From: a virus
DNA: 28,375 bases
Strand: one strand, 5' to 3'
IMG/VR virus record: IMGVR_UViG_3300006052_000025
Coordinates: 1 to 28,375 of that record
Shown here: positions 1 through 7,219 of the stretch, piece after piece
Layout: each line of letters begins with the position of its first letter
Numbering within the stretch: position 1 is the stretch's first letter
The notes under the pieces: model-generated
Told to the model about the DNA's origin: nothing
Database searches by the model: none
What the model saw: only the letters and a program-made list of their open reading frames with translations
Made by a program: the position numbers and the translations under genes

Positions 1-1242
1 CTAAAGGATTGCATGATGTGGTTAGAGGATATTGCTGAATGGAAAGTTTCAGAGAGCACACTCTATATTAACTTTGATGATATACGCTCTGAATGGCTGT
101 TTCTTCCTCTCGACGAACCGAGTGACGAACGTAGATTATTATCGACACAGTTAACGGGGGCATGGATAAATGAGTTTACTGAAGTCAATGTACATTTGAT
201 CGACCCACTAGGAGGTAGGTGCGGGAGATTTCCAAGAGGTAGATTCGGTGTACCAACGTGGATGGGAATAATAGGAGATTCAAATTTTCCCACGGAACAC
301 TCAGATTGGCATGAATTTTTGGAGAACGCCCCAAACCAGTTCGAAGTGTTTAAACAACCCGGCGGGCGCTCTCCTACTGCCGAGAACATACCGCACCTGA
401 ACCAGAACGCTGAAAGTATACTCCTGCCGGAGGACGACCCTGTACGCTTACAACGTGGGAGGGAGTATTATAATCGTGCTGCACAAACCAAGAATCAAGA
501 TTGGGTCCGTCGATATGTGGATGCTGAGTATGGGCGCGACCCCTCTGGTACTGCTGTGTTTGCTAATACTTTTGTGCGTAGGTATCACTGCGTTCCTAAT
601 TTGGAACCCGTATCTAATAAAATGCTTATAGTAGGTCAGGACTTTGGTCGGTCGCCATGGTCGCTTATTTGTCAAGTTGACCACCGTGGTCGCTTACTTG
701 TGTTTGAAGAGGCACCTGCCGAGGACACGGGTATAGTGTTACATGTCAAAAGTACTTTACGCCCGATGTTGCTCAACCCATTGTATATAGGGAAGAGTGT
801 TGTGGTCATAGGTGACCCGAGTGGTGAGTATAAGAACGACCAGTTTGAAGTAAACAACTTTAAAGTATTAAACCAATTGGGATTTAAATATGCATATCCT
901 GCTCCTACTAATGACATTGAGTTGCGTATACAAGCTGTTGAGCATTGGCTTGGTCTATCTATTGACGGTGGACCTGGCATACTTATAAGTGAGCTTGGGT
1001 GCCCTAACTTGATCGCAGCGTTGAATGGTGGGTATAGATATTCTAAAACTAAAGATGGGCAGTCTAAACCTAAGCCAGATAAGAATGAGAGTTCGCACGT
1101 AGCTGACGCGCTTGAGTGTGTATGTCTTATGGCTAGAAATTCAAGCGCATATAATTGGGTGGAGAACACCACTCGGTCAGAGATAAGGAGGCGGGAAGCA
1201 CTAGAGAGACGCGGGCGTATGCCTGCGAGGGCGTGGACGTGA
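1..1242 (+). CDS. terL: Terminase large subunit, 5'-truncated by window
   Basis: This is the ATP-driven DNA-packaging motor and headful/cos nuclease, acting at the portal vertex. The frame is open from base 1, so the N-terminal ATPase part lies outside; residue numbers count from the first ATG at 13. The segment GAWINEF (E54) fits the Walker B/catalytic-glutamate region of terminase ATPases. The RNase H-like nuclease domain follows: IVGQDFGR (D210), VVIGDPSG (D268) and SHVADALE (D365) give the expected three acidic metal-binding residues in the right order. The C-terminus is Arg-rich. The start seen at 13 is probably internal. The next gene is not a structural gene but a secreted PEP-CTERM protein after a 118-nt gap. 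The family call rests on these motifs and on the downstream portal and capsid genes. Confidence 0.93.
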   Translation, partial: LKDCMMWLEDIAEWKVSESTLYINFDDIRSEWLFLPLDEPSDERRLLSTQLTGAWINEFTEVNVHLIDPLGGRCGRFPRGRFGVPTWMGIIGDSNFPTEHSDWHEFLENAPNQFEVFKQPGGRSPTAENIPHLNQNAESILLPEDDPVRLQRGREYYNRAAQTKNQDWVRRYVDAEYGRDPSGTAVFANTFVRRYHCVPNLEPVSNKMLIVGQDFGRSPWSLICQVDHRGRLLVFEEAPAEDTGIVLHVKSTLRPMLLNPLYIGKSVVVIGDPSGEYKNDQFEVNNFKVLNQLGFKYAYPAPTNDIELRIQAVEHWLGLSIDGGPGILISELGCPNLIAALNGGYRYSKTKDGQSKPKPDKNESSHVADALECVCLMARNSSAYNWVENTTRSEIRRREALERRGRMPARAWT

Positions 1243-1319
1243 GTACGTGTAATAAATATAAAGTAAGTGTGAGCGCAAGTGTACGTAGCGCGAACCATGA
1301 GTAAAGTGAGAGTGTGAAT

Positions 1320-1337
1320 GTCACTAACCATAGTGAC
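1320..1337. repeat. Dispersed palindrome copy 1
   Basis: GTCACTA-ACCA-TAGTGAC, 7-bp perfect arms. It lies in the gap between terL and the first PEP-CTERM gene, ending 23 bp before that ATG. Best seen as a member of the window-wide TCACTA-N4-TAGTGA set. Confidence 0.85.
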
Positions 1338-1360
1338 CAACAAACGAGGGACTAAAACAA

Positions 1361-2059
1361 ATGAGAAAGCTTTTACTTGCTACAACTTTACTTGCTGCTA
1401 TCGGGGTGACTCCTGCCTTGGCTGCCGACTCCGCTATCAGTATTTGGAACACAGCAAATCCGGGTGGCATTGAGACTGCAACTGGCATTGGACAGGCGAG
1501 TGTTCTATCGTCTAACCTTAGTGGCATTACAGTGTCAGTTAGTTCGGTTTTGCGTGGAACTGGACCCGACCAGTTGACTGAGGCCAATATCAACATTGAT
1601 AACACTGATAGCACTACACAAACGTTGCGGATCATCGCTGGTGCAAATGGGTTCGCTGGTCCGTCTGATGCGTTCAATCTGACGGGTGCTATTGGTGTCA
1701 CGCTTGGTGGTGCCGACTTGGTGGGTGCATACTTTGTTGACGGGACCAATACACTTAATGGTCAGGGGTTGACCGTTACAGGAACCAACATTGGTAACTT
1801 CGACTCTGGCTTACTGAGTGGCCCGCAGTCGTTCTCGTTTAACGGCATTGGTGCTGACCTTGTAAACACTCCTTACGGGCTAGCAGAGGAGTTGACTCTG
1901 ACACTTGCACCGGGGGCGGCAGTGTTTATTCAGGGTGTGTCAATGGATGCAACTACTGCGATCCCTGAGCTTTCTACGTGGGTTTATACTTTAGCGGGCT
2001 TTGGTTTGCTAGGGGTTGTTGGCTTGAGGCGTAAATCGTCCGCACGGTTTGCGCTTTAA
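1361..2059 (+). CDS. Secreted PEP-CTERM domain protein 1
   Basis: Predicted exported surface protein, 232 aa. The N-terminus is a classical Sec signal peptide: MRK, a hydrophobic Leu/Ala core, then PALA, with cleavage near residue 21-22. The C-terminus carries the tripartite exosortase sorting signal: IPELSTW (residues 201-207), a hydrophobic stretch of about 15 residues and an Arg/Lys cluster (LRRKSS). The consensus third residue (PEP) is Leu here, so sorting efficiency is uncertain. The middle is Gly/Thr/Asn/Asp-rich and beta-like, with no recognised enzyme domain. In bacteria such proteins are cleaved by exosortase and are linked to exopolysaccharide or surface anchoring; no exosortase is in this window, so host EpsH/XrtA would be needed. 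The SD is weak (GAGGG about 10 nt upstream). Function in the phage is unknown: host-surface modification, superinfection exclusion or a decoration protein are possible. Confidence 0.85.
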   Translation: MRKLLLATTLLAAIGVTPALAADSAISIWNTANPGGIETATGIGQASVLSSNLSGITVSVSSVLRGTGPDQLTEANINIDNTDSTTQTLRIIAGANGFAGPSDAFNLTGAIGVTLGGADLVGAYFVDGTNTLNGQGLTVTGTNIGNFDSGLLSGPQSFSFNGIGADLVNTPYGLAEELTLTLAPGAAVFIQGVSMDATTAIPELSTWVYTLAGFGLLGVVGLRRKSSARFAL

Positions 2060-2077
2060 AGCATGTGCGTAAGGGGT

Positions 2078-2152
2078 GTGTGGTGCGACGTGTTATCCAC
2101 ACTTAAAGGGACACTCACGGACTACAAAACGGAGCCCGCCCCTTTCTTTTTT
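2078..2152 (+). terminator. Possible terminator after PEP-CTERM gene 1
   Basis: A GTGTGG/CCACAC hairpin (2078-2083 with 2097-2102) is followed by AAAGGG (2105-2110), which can pair with CCCTTT (2140-2145) just before a T-rich run (2147-2152). The second loop is long (about 29 nt), so intrinsic termination is only plausible. The 113-nt gap 2060-2172 holds nothing else I can name. Confidence 0.35.
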
Positions 2153-2172
2153 CTCTAACGGGGACTACCCAA

Positions 2173-2982
2173 ATGAAAAAGTTACTACTTACTACTACAC
2201 TCACTATGTTAGTGACGGCTCCTGTGTTCGCACAGTCAATTCCTGATCCGCTGCACGGCTGCTATACTACTGGTTGCACTGGCTTCGGTGCAGTAACTAT
2301 TGCCAATCCGGCATCTGGTGGGCTATCGAATTGGGGCTTCACATCGTCACCGGGAGCGCAATCAGGACAACTTTATGTTGAGCTTCTCGTGCCGGATAAT
2401 GAGGGTGAGGCTGTCTTTCCGACATTAACTGGAAAGTATAACGGCAATCCGATGACAATCGGTGCATGGGTTAACGTTGGTTTATTTACGCCGGGAAGTG
2501 ACTTAACTACAGTTGTTGGTTTGAGTGCGTCACCAAAGAACCCTTACGATGCTTATGCACCTGATACGCATACGCTTGATCCATCATTCGTTGCTGGAAC
2601 AGATTTTTATACTGTCTATCAAGCTATTGTGACAGCCCCGGACCCTATGGCATTACTTGGTGGTGGACAGTCATCGACGTTAAATGACGTGTTCTCGTTC
2701 ACTGGTGGTGACTATACTCTTGGAACTAACGAGTTCACTGGTATTGGTCCGGGTGCGATCATCACGGCGTTTCTCGACACAAGCGTTACGGGTGGTACTG
2801 ATAACGGTATATTCTCAACAGCGCAGTCATCATCGCTAATTCTTGACGTGCCGGGGGTAGTAGTCAATCCACTTCAACCGGGCGTACCAGAACCATCAAC
2901 TTGGGTAATGGGACTATTAGGCTTTGGTTTCCTTTCGTGGGTAGGGCGCTCCTACGCTCGCCCGCGTAACATCGCAGTGTAA
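2173..2982 (+). CDS. Secreted PEP-CTERM domain protein 2
   Basis: Predicted exported, exosortase-processed protein of 269 aa. The signal peptide is MKK, a hydrophobic core, then APVFA with cleavage after about residue 20. The C-terminal sorting signal is canonical: VPEPSTW (residues 238-244), a short hydrophobic helix (VMGLLGFGFLSWVG) and a basic tail (RSYARPR). The body is rich in Gly, Thr, Pro and Asp with two early Cys (CYTTGC) and no catalytic motif I recognise. Its signal peptide resembles that of gene 1, but the bodies are not obviously alike. A copy of the dispersed palindrome lies inside the signal-peptide codons (2201-2215). SD is poor (GGGGA about 9 nt before ATG). A phage-borne pair of exosortase substrates is unusual; role unknown. 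Confidence 0.88.
   Translation: MKKLLLTTTLTMLVTAPVFAQSIPDPLHGCYTTGCTGFGAVTIANPASGGLSNWGFTSSPGAQSGQLYVELLVPDNEGEAVFPTLTGKYNGNPMTIGAWVNVGLFTPGSDLTTVVGLSASPKNPYDAYAPDTHTLDPSFVAGTDFYTVYQAIVTAPDPMALLGGGQSSTLNDVFSFTGGDYTLGTNEFTGIGPGAIITAFLDTSVTGGTDNGIFSTAQSSSLILDVPGVVVNPLQPGVPEPSTWVMGLLGFGFLSWVGRSYARPRNIAV
2201..2215. repeat. Dispersed palindrome copy 2 (N3 spacer)
   Basis: TCACTA-TGT-TAGTGA, both half-sites perfect but with a 3-bp centre. It lies 28 bp into PEP-CTERM gene 2, within signal-peptide codons. Confidence 0.7.
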
Positions 2983-3040
2983 GCCCCACCAAACTGCGAT
3001 GGGGGCTGGACTAGGGGTTTCCCCTCCCTAGTTCGGCCCC
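2970..3040 (+). terminator. Tandem strong hairpins after PEP-CTERM gene 2
   Basis: Two adjacent structures. CATCGCAGT (2970-2978) pairs perfectly with ACTGCGATG (2993-3001) across the stop codon. ACTAGGG (3010-3016) pairs with CCCTAGT (3026-3032), flanked by GGGGC (3002-3006) and GCCCC (3036-3040). There is no U-run, so this may be a factor-dependent terminator, an attenuator or an mRNA 3'-end stabiliser. An AAAGGAG ribosome-binding site follows directly. Confidence 0.5.
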
Positions 3041-3052
3041 AAAGGAGTAGTG

Positions 3053-3217
3053 ATGAGCAGAGGAGAGTATTTAATTGTTCAAGGAATATTTGCGGGATTT
3101 TTATCAATACTTATGTGGAGGCTGACACATAGTTATATAGGTTGGCTCGCGTTGTTTGTTCCGTGTTCTATTTGTATAGTACATGGGATATGTTTGGTAA
3201 TTAAAGAACGTTACTAA
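3053..3217 (+). CDS. Small membrane protein, 54 aa
   Basis: A short ORF with a strong SD (AAAGGAG, 3041-3047) and ATG at 3053. The product has two likely membrane helices: roughly residues 6-22 (YLIVQGIFAGFLSILMW) and 29-50 (YIGWLALFVPC, continuing to CLVI), separated by RLTHS and ending in KERY. This size and two-helix shape is compatible with a holin or another inner-membrane phage protein, but no family signature is seen and no endolysin is adjacent. It follows the two secreted PEP-CTERM genes, so an envelope role shared with them is equally possible. The stop codon overlaps copy 3 of the dispersed palindrome. Confidence 0.6.
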   Translation: MSRGEYLIVQGIFAGFLSILMWRLTHSYIGWLALFVPCSICIVHGICLVIKERY

Positions 3218-3226
3218 CTATAGTGA
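3211..3226. repeat. Dispersed palindrome copy 3
   Basis: TTACTA-ACTA-TAGTGA, one mismatch from consensus (a G·U pair if read as RNA). It spans the stop of the 54-aa gene; its right arm runs into GAGG ahead of a possible ATG at 3234. Confidence 0.65.
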
Positions 3227-3233
3227 GGAAACT

Positions 3234-3302
3234 ATGAGTGAGCACAAACTAAAAGATAAATTAAAATACCAAATACTATTGTACATGTGGACCCCAAACT
3301 AA
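3234..3302 (+). CDS. Possible 22-aa leader-sized ORF
   Basis: ATG at 3234 is preceded by GAGGA (3225-3229) and gives a 22-residue Lys-rich peptide (starting MSEHKLKDKLKYQ) ending at TAA 3300-3302. It fills the gap between the 54-aa membrane protein and the gene at 3313. It could be a real small protein, a leader peptide or chance; only spacing and SD support it. Confidence 0.22.
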   Translation: MSEHKLKDKLKYQILLYMWTPN

Positions 3303-3312
3303 AGAGTTAACT

Positions 3313-3702
3313 ATGCCAATGAAAAGTGAAATTGTTGGGAAAGATGCAGATGGTAATGATGTAGTAATGGTATGGGGTGATGATTTAAATTGGGCACATG
3401 GTTTTGTAGAGGGACCATCAAGACAACAAAAAGAGTACTATCGCGCACAGGGGAGGGGTGGCGCGCATTATGTAGTGTCGCGTGATCTTGCAACAAGGCT
3501 TGATAATAAAAATAAACCTATATTTAATTATTGGTATGCTACTATGCATGTTGATGGTAAAACGACTCATTTGTCAACTGAGTTTATGAGTGCTTATGAG
3601 GGGCAAGAAATATGCCAAATATTCGAGAGTGAGAGAGATACGCGCGCACATGAACTAAAGAACGCGCTCGCGCGTATAGAGAGTAAAATAAAGGGAGAGT
3701 AA
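3313..3702 (+). CDS. Conserved-looking hypothetical protein, 129 aa
   Basis: Not recognised. The product is hydrophilic with aromatic patches (VVMVWGDDLNWAHGF, IFNYWYATMHV) and a charged, probably helical C-terminus (ARIESKIKGE). There is no signal peptide or membrane segment. The start at 3313 has AAAGAG 6 nt upstream; a second Met lies two codons later. The gene ends one base before the next ATG, so the two are probably co-translated. The last 65 bases hold a GC-rich CGCG palindrome unlike the surrounding composition. Confidence 0.75.
   Translation: MPMKSEIVGKDADGNDVVMVWGDDLNWAHGFVEGPSRQQKEYYRAQGRGGAHYVVSRDLATRLDNKNKPIFNYWYATMHVDGKTTHLSTEFMSAYEGQEICQIFESERDTRAHELKNALARIESKIKGE
3638..3677. 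repeat. CGCG-rich inverted repeat A
   Basis: ATACGCGCG (3638-3646) and CGCGCGTAT (3669-3677) form 9-bp perfect arms inside the end of the 129-aa gene. The right part (TAAAGAACGCGC then CGCGC) recurs at 7885-7902. Confidence 0.5.
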
Positions 3703-3703
3703 G

Positions 3704-4243
3704 ATGAACCGTGATGACTTTATAAATGTTATACGTCGTCTCATAGTAGAAGCACGCCGTGCTGAGTTAGCGGGTAAGATTGATGATGCTCGCGAGGCCG
3801 CAGGATATGACGATGTAGGTGACTTTGTTAATAGTCTCTTTAACGTCACTAAAGATAGTAGTAAACCAAAACTTAATGTTGTGCCGCCTAAGAAACGCGT
3901 TCCTTTGGGTCCACTTCTAGAAGAGGGTTGGGAATGGGGACATAAAGGTGCTTTTGATCATCGTGATGACCCTCAAAAATTTATAGAGTTTTGTTCGCCA
4001 TACAGTTCTAAACGGAATAAATATCTTGATGAGATGAGTGAGCATCAAAGTAATATGATTGAAATGATACATGAAGATGTTTCGAGAGCTAAAGCGAGAG
4101 TTAAAAAGAAAATAAGTAAAGCAACCGTAGAAGAAGCAATGCGTGCATCGGATGAAATTGATAGTGTAGTGAGTACTATTGAGGATGCATTGCATGATGC
4201 TGTAAGGAAGAAGTCTCGTGAAACAGGTGAAGATTCCGCTTAG
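3704..4243 (+). CDS. Hypothetical helical protein, 179 aa
   Basis: Not recognised. The product is highly charged and mainly helical: an N-terminal Arg/Glu-rich helix (residues about 1-30), a middle segment with PPKKRVPLGPLLEEGWEWG, and a long C-terminal helix rich in Lys, Glu and Ala (about 100-175) suggestive of oligomerisation or nucleic-acid contact. SD GGGAG lies just upstream (spacer about 6). It lies 1 bp after the previous gene and overlaps the next by 26 nt. Position just upstream of the putative small terminase suggests a packaging or early assembly role, but that is inference. Confidence 0.75.
   Translation: MNRDDFINVIRRLIVEARRAELAGKIDDAREAAGYDDVGDFVNSLFNVTKDSSKPKLNVVPPKKRVPLGPLLEEGWEWGHKGAFDHRDDPQKFIEFCSPYSSKRNKYLDEMSEHQSNMIEMIHEDVSRAKARVKKKISKATVEEAMRASDEIDSVVSTIEDALHDAVRKKSRETGEDSA
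3846..3861. repeat. Weak dispersed palindrome copy
   Basis: TCACTA-AAGA-TAGTAG, perfect left half and two mismatches on the right. It is in the same reading frame as the other coding copies (V-T-K-D-S-S), so it may be a decayed site. Confidence 0.3.
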
Positions 4244-4769
4244 TGATGAGCAGGTAAAACTCTTTCATGCGCTTGCACAAGAGATTGTGCAGGCGTATCA
4301 AACGAAAGAGAACATACTTAAGTCACTAAGTATAACAGAAGAGGGTTATGAGTTAATATCTCAAAATCCTACGTTTCAACGTATACTTCGCCAGTTAATG
4401 GTGGAGTGGAATGGGGCAACTAATACTTCTAAACGTGTTAAAATCAAATCTCAGTGGGCAGTAGAAGAAGGTATACCTTATATGTTTCAATCAATGACTG
4501 ACATGAATGAGCCGTTAAGTGCTCGCGTGGAAGCATTCAAGGCTATGTCTAAGATAGGTCAATTGGATACGCACGATCAAATACATAGTGCTGATAGGAG
4601 TTTTAGACTTGAAATTAACATAGGTGCTGGTATGCCAACAGTCACTATCAATAGTGAGAAAATTATTGAACATGAACCTACAACGAGTGAATGGGACGTG
4701 GACAAGGAAGATAATTACACCGTTGGGCGCTTTGTCCCTGCCGATCCACCCACTTTTGGACATAAATGA
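4218..4769 (+). CDS. Candidate terminase small subunit, 183 aa
   Basis: The product is mainly helical in its first 120 residues: an N-terminal LSDEQVKLFHALAQEIVQAY helix, then a segment resembling a small DNA-binding helical unit (ILKSLSITEEGYELISQNP) and a second helical block (IPYMFQSMTDM through KAMSKIGQLD). The tail (about 120-183) is beta/acidic. Size, helical make-up and a position between terL and portal fit a terminase small subunit or DNA-recognition protein, but no diagnostic motif is certain. The start is GTG at 4218 with AAGGAAG 9-10 nt upstream; no in-frame ATG is nearby. It overlaps the preceding gene by 26 nt. A promoter-like stretch follows it. Confidence 0.72.
   Translation: MKQVKIPLSDEQVKLFHALAQEIVQAYQTKENILKSLSITEEGYELISQNPTFQRILRQLMVEWNGATNTSKRVKIKSQWAVEEGIPYMFQSMTDMNEPLSARVEAFKAMSKIGQLDTHDQIHSADRSFRLEINIGAGMPTVTINSEKIIEHEPTTSEWDVDKEDNYTVGRFVPADPPTFGHK
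4642..4657. repeat. Dispersed palindrome copy 4
   Basis: TCACTA-TCAA-TAGTGA, perfect arms, inside the small-terminase candidate, coding V-T-I-N-S-E. Confidence 0.85.
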
Positions 4770-4799
4770 AAATAAATTTTTGGTCGTTTTAAAATCCCC

Positions 4800-4832
4800 T
4801 TGACTTAATTTTTTAAAAGAGTAGACTATAAT
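4800..4832 (+). promoter_or_regulatory. Promoter-like sequence upstream of portal
   Basis: TTGACT (4800-4805) and a perfect TATAAT (4827-4832) lie in the AT-rich 89-104 nt gap before the portal gene. The spacer is 21 nt, longer than the usual 16-18, so the -35 match may be accidental and only the -10 functional, or an activator may be needed. This is the best sigma70-like site in the window and would drive the structural operon. Confidence 0.4.
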
Positions 4833-4873
4833 ACCAGTATGCGGCACCACTAAAAATCTTGAAACGGTGGCTA

Positions 4874-7219
4874 ATGCCGCCTCTGGTGCCATTCAGAGTA
4901 GTTGGTACAAACGAGACTGCTGCTCAATATGATGCGGCTGCCGCTCAACGCGGTTCTACTTATTCCCCTAATAGAACTCCAGACTTAACCGGGCTATCTG
5001 GTTATATTTGGGATCAGTGGATGATAATGCGGAGACACCGTGATACGGCGTCCTCTGGGTGGTCTTATCGTCTCTTACGTGCGCTACGCGCGTTTAATGG
5101 TGAGTATGAACCAGAACAAATTCTAGCTATTAAAAGATTTGGTGGGTCAGAAGTTTATGCTAGATTGTTGGCAATGAAATGTAGAGGTACAACCAGTTTA
5201 TTACGTGATGTATATTTAGGTCCAGAGCGGCCTTGGAGTTTAGAGCCAGATGATGACCCACCTATTCCAGATGAGGTTATACAGTCTATTCAAACTCTAG
5301 TTCATTCAGAACTACAAGAGTCTACCCAAGCTCACTATCAATCTCTTATGCAAACTGCCGCGCACTATCATGCGGTATCACAGGCACATGTATATGGGCA
5401 ACAAACTGGACAAACGGCACAGCAAGTCCAAGCTTCACTGCCGCCAGAGCCTCCACCCCCTCCGCCAATACCTGATGCAAATGCTATTAGAGATAGAATA
5501 CTCGGTCTTGAGGAAGCCGCAAGAGAGGCAGCTAAAAAGAAATGCGCCCAACAAACTCAAATAGCAGAAGATAAGATACAAGAGATATTAAGTGAAGGTG
5601 GATTTTTTACTGCTTTTGCTGAGTTCTTAGTTGATTTACCTTTATTTCCTTATGCAGTTATTAAAGGTCCAGTTGTTAGAATAAAAACATCGGTAGAGTG
5701 GATACAAACTCCTAGTCCATCTCCTCCCGTTTTAAGTAGATCGCCACCTAATCCAAATTCTCCTGATTTTCAACAACAAAATACTACGGGCGCTCCCGGT
5801 CAAACTGCGCCAAGGGTTGGTGGTCCTAAACAAGCTGTAGTTACAAACAAACCAATACTTTGTTGGGAACGTGTTTCACCATTTGATATTTATTGGACCC
5901 CAGGTGTATCGGATATAGCAAATGCTAATGTCATTGAGCGTATGCGTCTTACCCGTGCAGAACTCAATGATTTACTTGATATGCCTGGCTTTAACCAAGA
6001 TGAGGTACGCGCCGTTCTTGATGAATACGGGTCAGGTGGCTTGGTTGACACATGGGACCAAACAGACCAACCCCGAGCTATATTGGAGAGTAGGGAAGAC
6101 CCTCGCTTTAATCAATCAGGTATGATTAATTGTTTGCAGTTCCAAGGTAATGTACAAGGTAGGCATTTACTTGATATAGGATTTGATCCGAGACAGATTA
6201 CAGATAAATCTAGAGATTTTCATGTTCAGTCTTGGTTAATTGGTACGCACGTTATTAAGTCGCAGTTGACACCTTCACCTAGAAAGCGCCATCAGTATTA
6301 TGTTACATCACTTGAGAAAGTTCCCGGTACTCCAGTTGGAAACGGTTTGCCTGATATTCTTACTGATATTACCACTGTTACTAATGCTACTCTTCGTGCT
6401 TTGGTTAATAATTTATCAATCGCTTCTGGCCCACAGGTAATTGTTAATGATGATAGATTGTCAGATGGGGAAGATGGAGAAGATTTATATCCGTGGAAGC
6501 GATGGCATGTTAAATCTGATCCATTTGGCAATAATACCGAGCCTGCGATATCATTCTTTAATCCCGCTTCTAACGCTCAGGAATTGCTTGCTGTATACCA
6601 AGCCTTCTCCCAGATAGCAGATGAGATAAGCGCTATACCCAAATTTATGACCGGCACACCATCTGCTGGTATCGGGCGCACAGCGTCCGGTCTTAGTATG
6701 TTAATGCAGAACTCTGCAAAGATACTCCAAACTATTTGTTCTAATATTGATCGTGATATCATATCTGAAATCCTAGAAGGGCTTTTTGATATGATTATGA
6801 TGTTTGATAAATCGGGTATACTTACAGGTGATGAGAAAGCTAGAGTTCTTGGAGTTGCTACCGCTATACAGCGTGAGACTGAACGCTCTCGACAGCTTGA
6901 GTTCTTGCAACTTACAGCTAATCCAATTGATATGCAAATCATTGGACCGAAGGGAAGAGCACAAGTACTACGGTCTGTGGCGCAGAAAATTGGTTTACCG
7001 GGAGAAGATATCGTACCATCGGATGAAGCACTTGAAGCTCAACAGAAGGCTGCTGCTGCCGTGGCAGCACAGCAAGGTCTTCCCGGTCATCAACAACAGC
7101 CGTCGGAACAACCACAGCCGGGGGCACAAGCACAGGGTCAACAAGCTGGTCCAGTAGCTAACGGGCAACAGGGACCAATGACCGCAAATGTTGGGGCTGT
7201 TGCAGGAGGTGTCGGATGA
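4874..7219 (+). CDS. Portal (head-tail connector) protein
   Basis: The dodecameric portal forms the DNA channel at one capsid vertex and docks the terminase. The product is about 781 aa from ATG 4874 (786 from an in-frame TTG at 4859; neither start has a strong SD, so the start is uncertain). Length matches large podoviral portals. Recognisable portal features: N-terminal helical region (WSYRLLRALRAFNGEY), a central crown/wing segment with DPRQITDKSRDFHVQSW, then TTVTNATLRALVNNLSIASG at about residue 497 and the stretch FMTGTPSAGIGRTASGLSML at about 592, followed by helices (IDRDIISEILEGLFDMI) typical of stem and tunnel. Two Pro-rich inserts (about 195 and 285) and a Gln/Gly/Pro-rich C-terminus are low-complexity. 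Its stop overlaps the next start (ATGA). Confidence 0.9.
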   Translation: MPPLVPFRVVGTNETAAQYDAAAAQRGSTYSPNRTPDLTGLSGYIWDQWMIMRRHRDTASSGWSYRLLRALRAFNGEYEPEQILAIKRFGGSEVYARLLAMKCRGTTSLLRDVYLGPERPWSLEPDDDPPIPDEVIQSIQTLVHSELQESTQAHYQSLMQTAAHYHAVSQAHVYGQQTGQTAQQVQASLPPEPPPPPPIPDANAIRDRILGLEEAAREAAKKKCAQQTQIAEDKIQEILSEGGFFTAFAEFLVDLPLFPYAVIKGPVVRIKTSVEWIQTPSPSPPVLSRSPPNPNSPDFQQQNTTGAPGQTAPRVGGPKQAVVTNKPILCWERVSPFDIYWTPGVSDIANANVIERMRLTRAELNDLLDMPGFNQDEVRAVLDEYGSGGLVDTWDQTDQPRAILESREDPRFNQSGMINCLQFQGNVQGRHLLDIGFDPRQITDKSRDFHVQSWLIGTHVIKSQLTPSPRKRHQYYVTSLEKVPGTPVGNGLPDILTDITTVTNATLRALVNNLSIASGPQVIVNDDRLSDGEDGEDLYPWKRWHVKSDPFGNNTEPAISFFNPASNAQELLAVYQAFSQIADEISAIPKFMTGTPSAGIGRTASGLSMLMQNSAKILQTICSNIDRDIISEILEGLFDMIMMFDKSGILTGDEKARVLGVATAIQRETERSRQLEFLQLTANPIDMQIIGPKGRAQVLRSVAQKIGLPGEDIVPSDEALEAQQKAAAAVAAQQGLPGHQQQPSEQPQPGAQAQGQQAGPVANGQQGPMTANVGAVAGGVG

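Noticed and set aside
672-1343. Long minus-strand ORF (223 aa)
   Set aside because: It is the antisense of terL, whose + frame carries clear nuclease motifs; the minus product has no domain or SD.
6804-7157. 117-aa + strand ORF in another frame of the portal gene
   Set aside because: Shadow of the portal coding sequence; no start signal and composition reflects the Gln-rich portal tail read out of frame.
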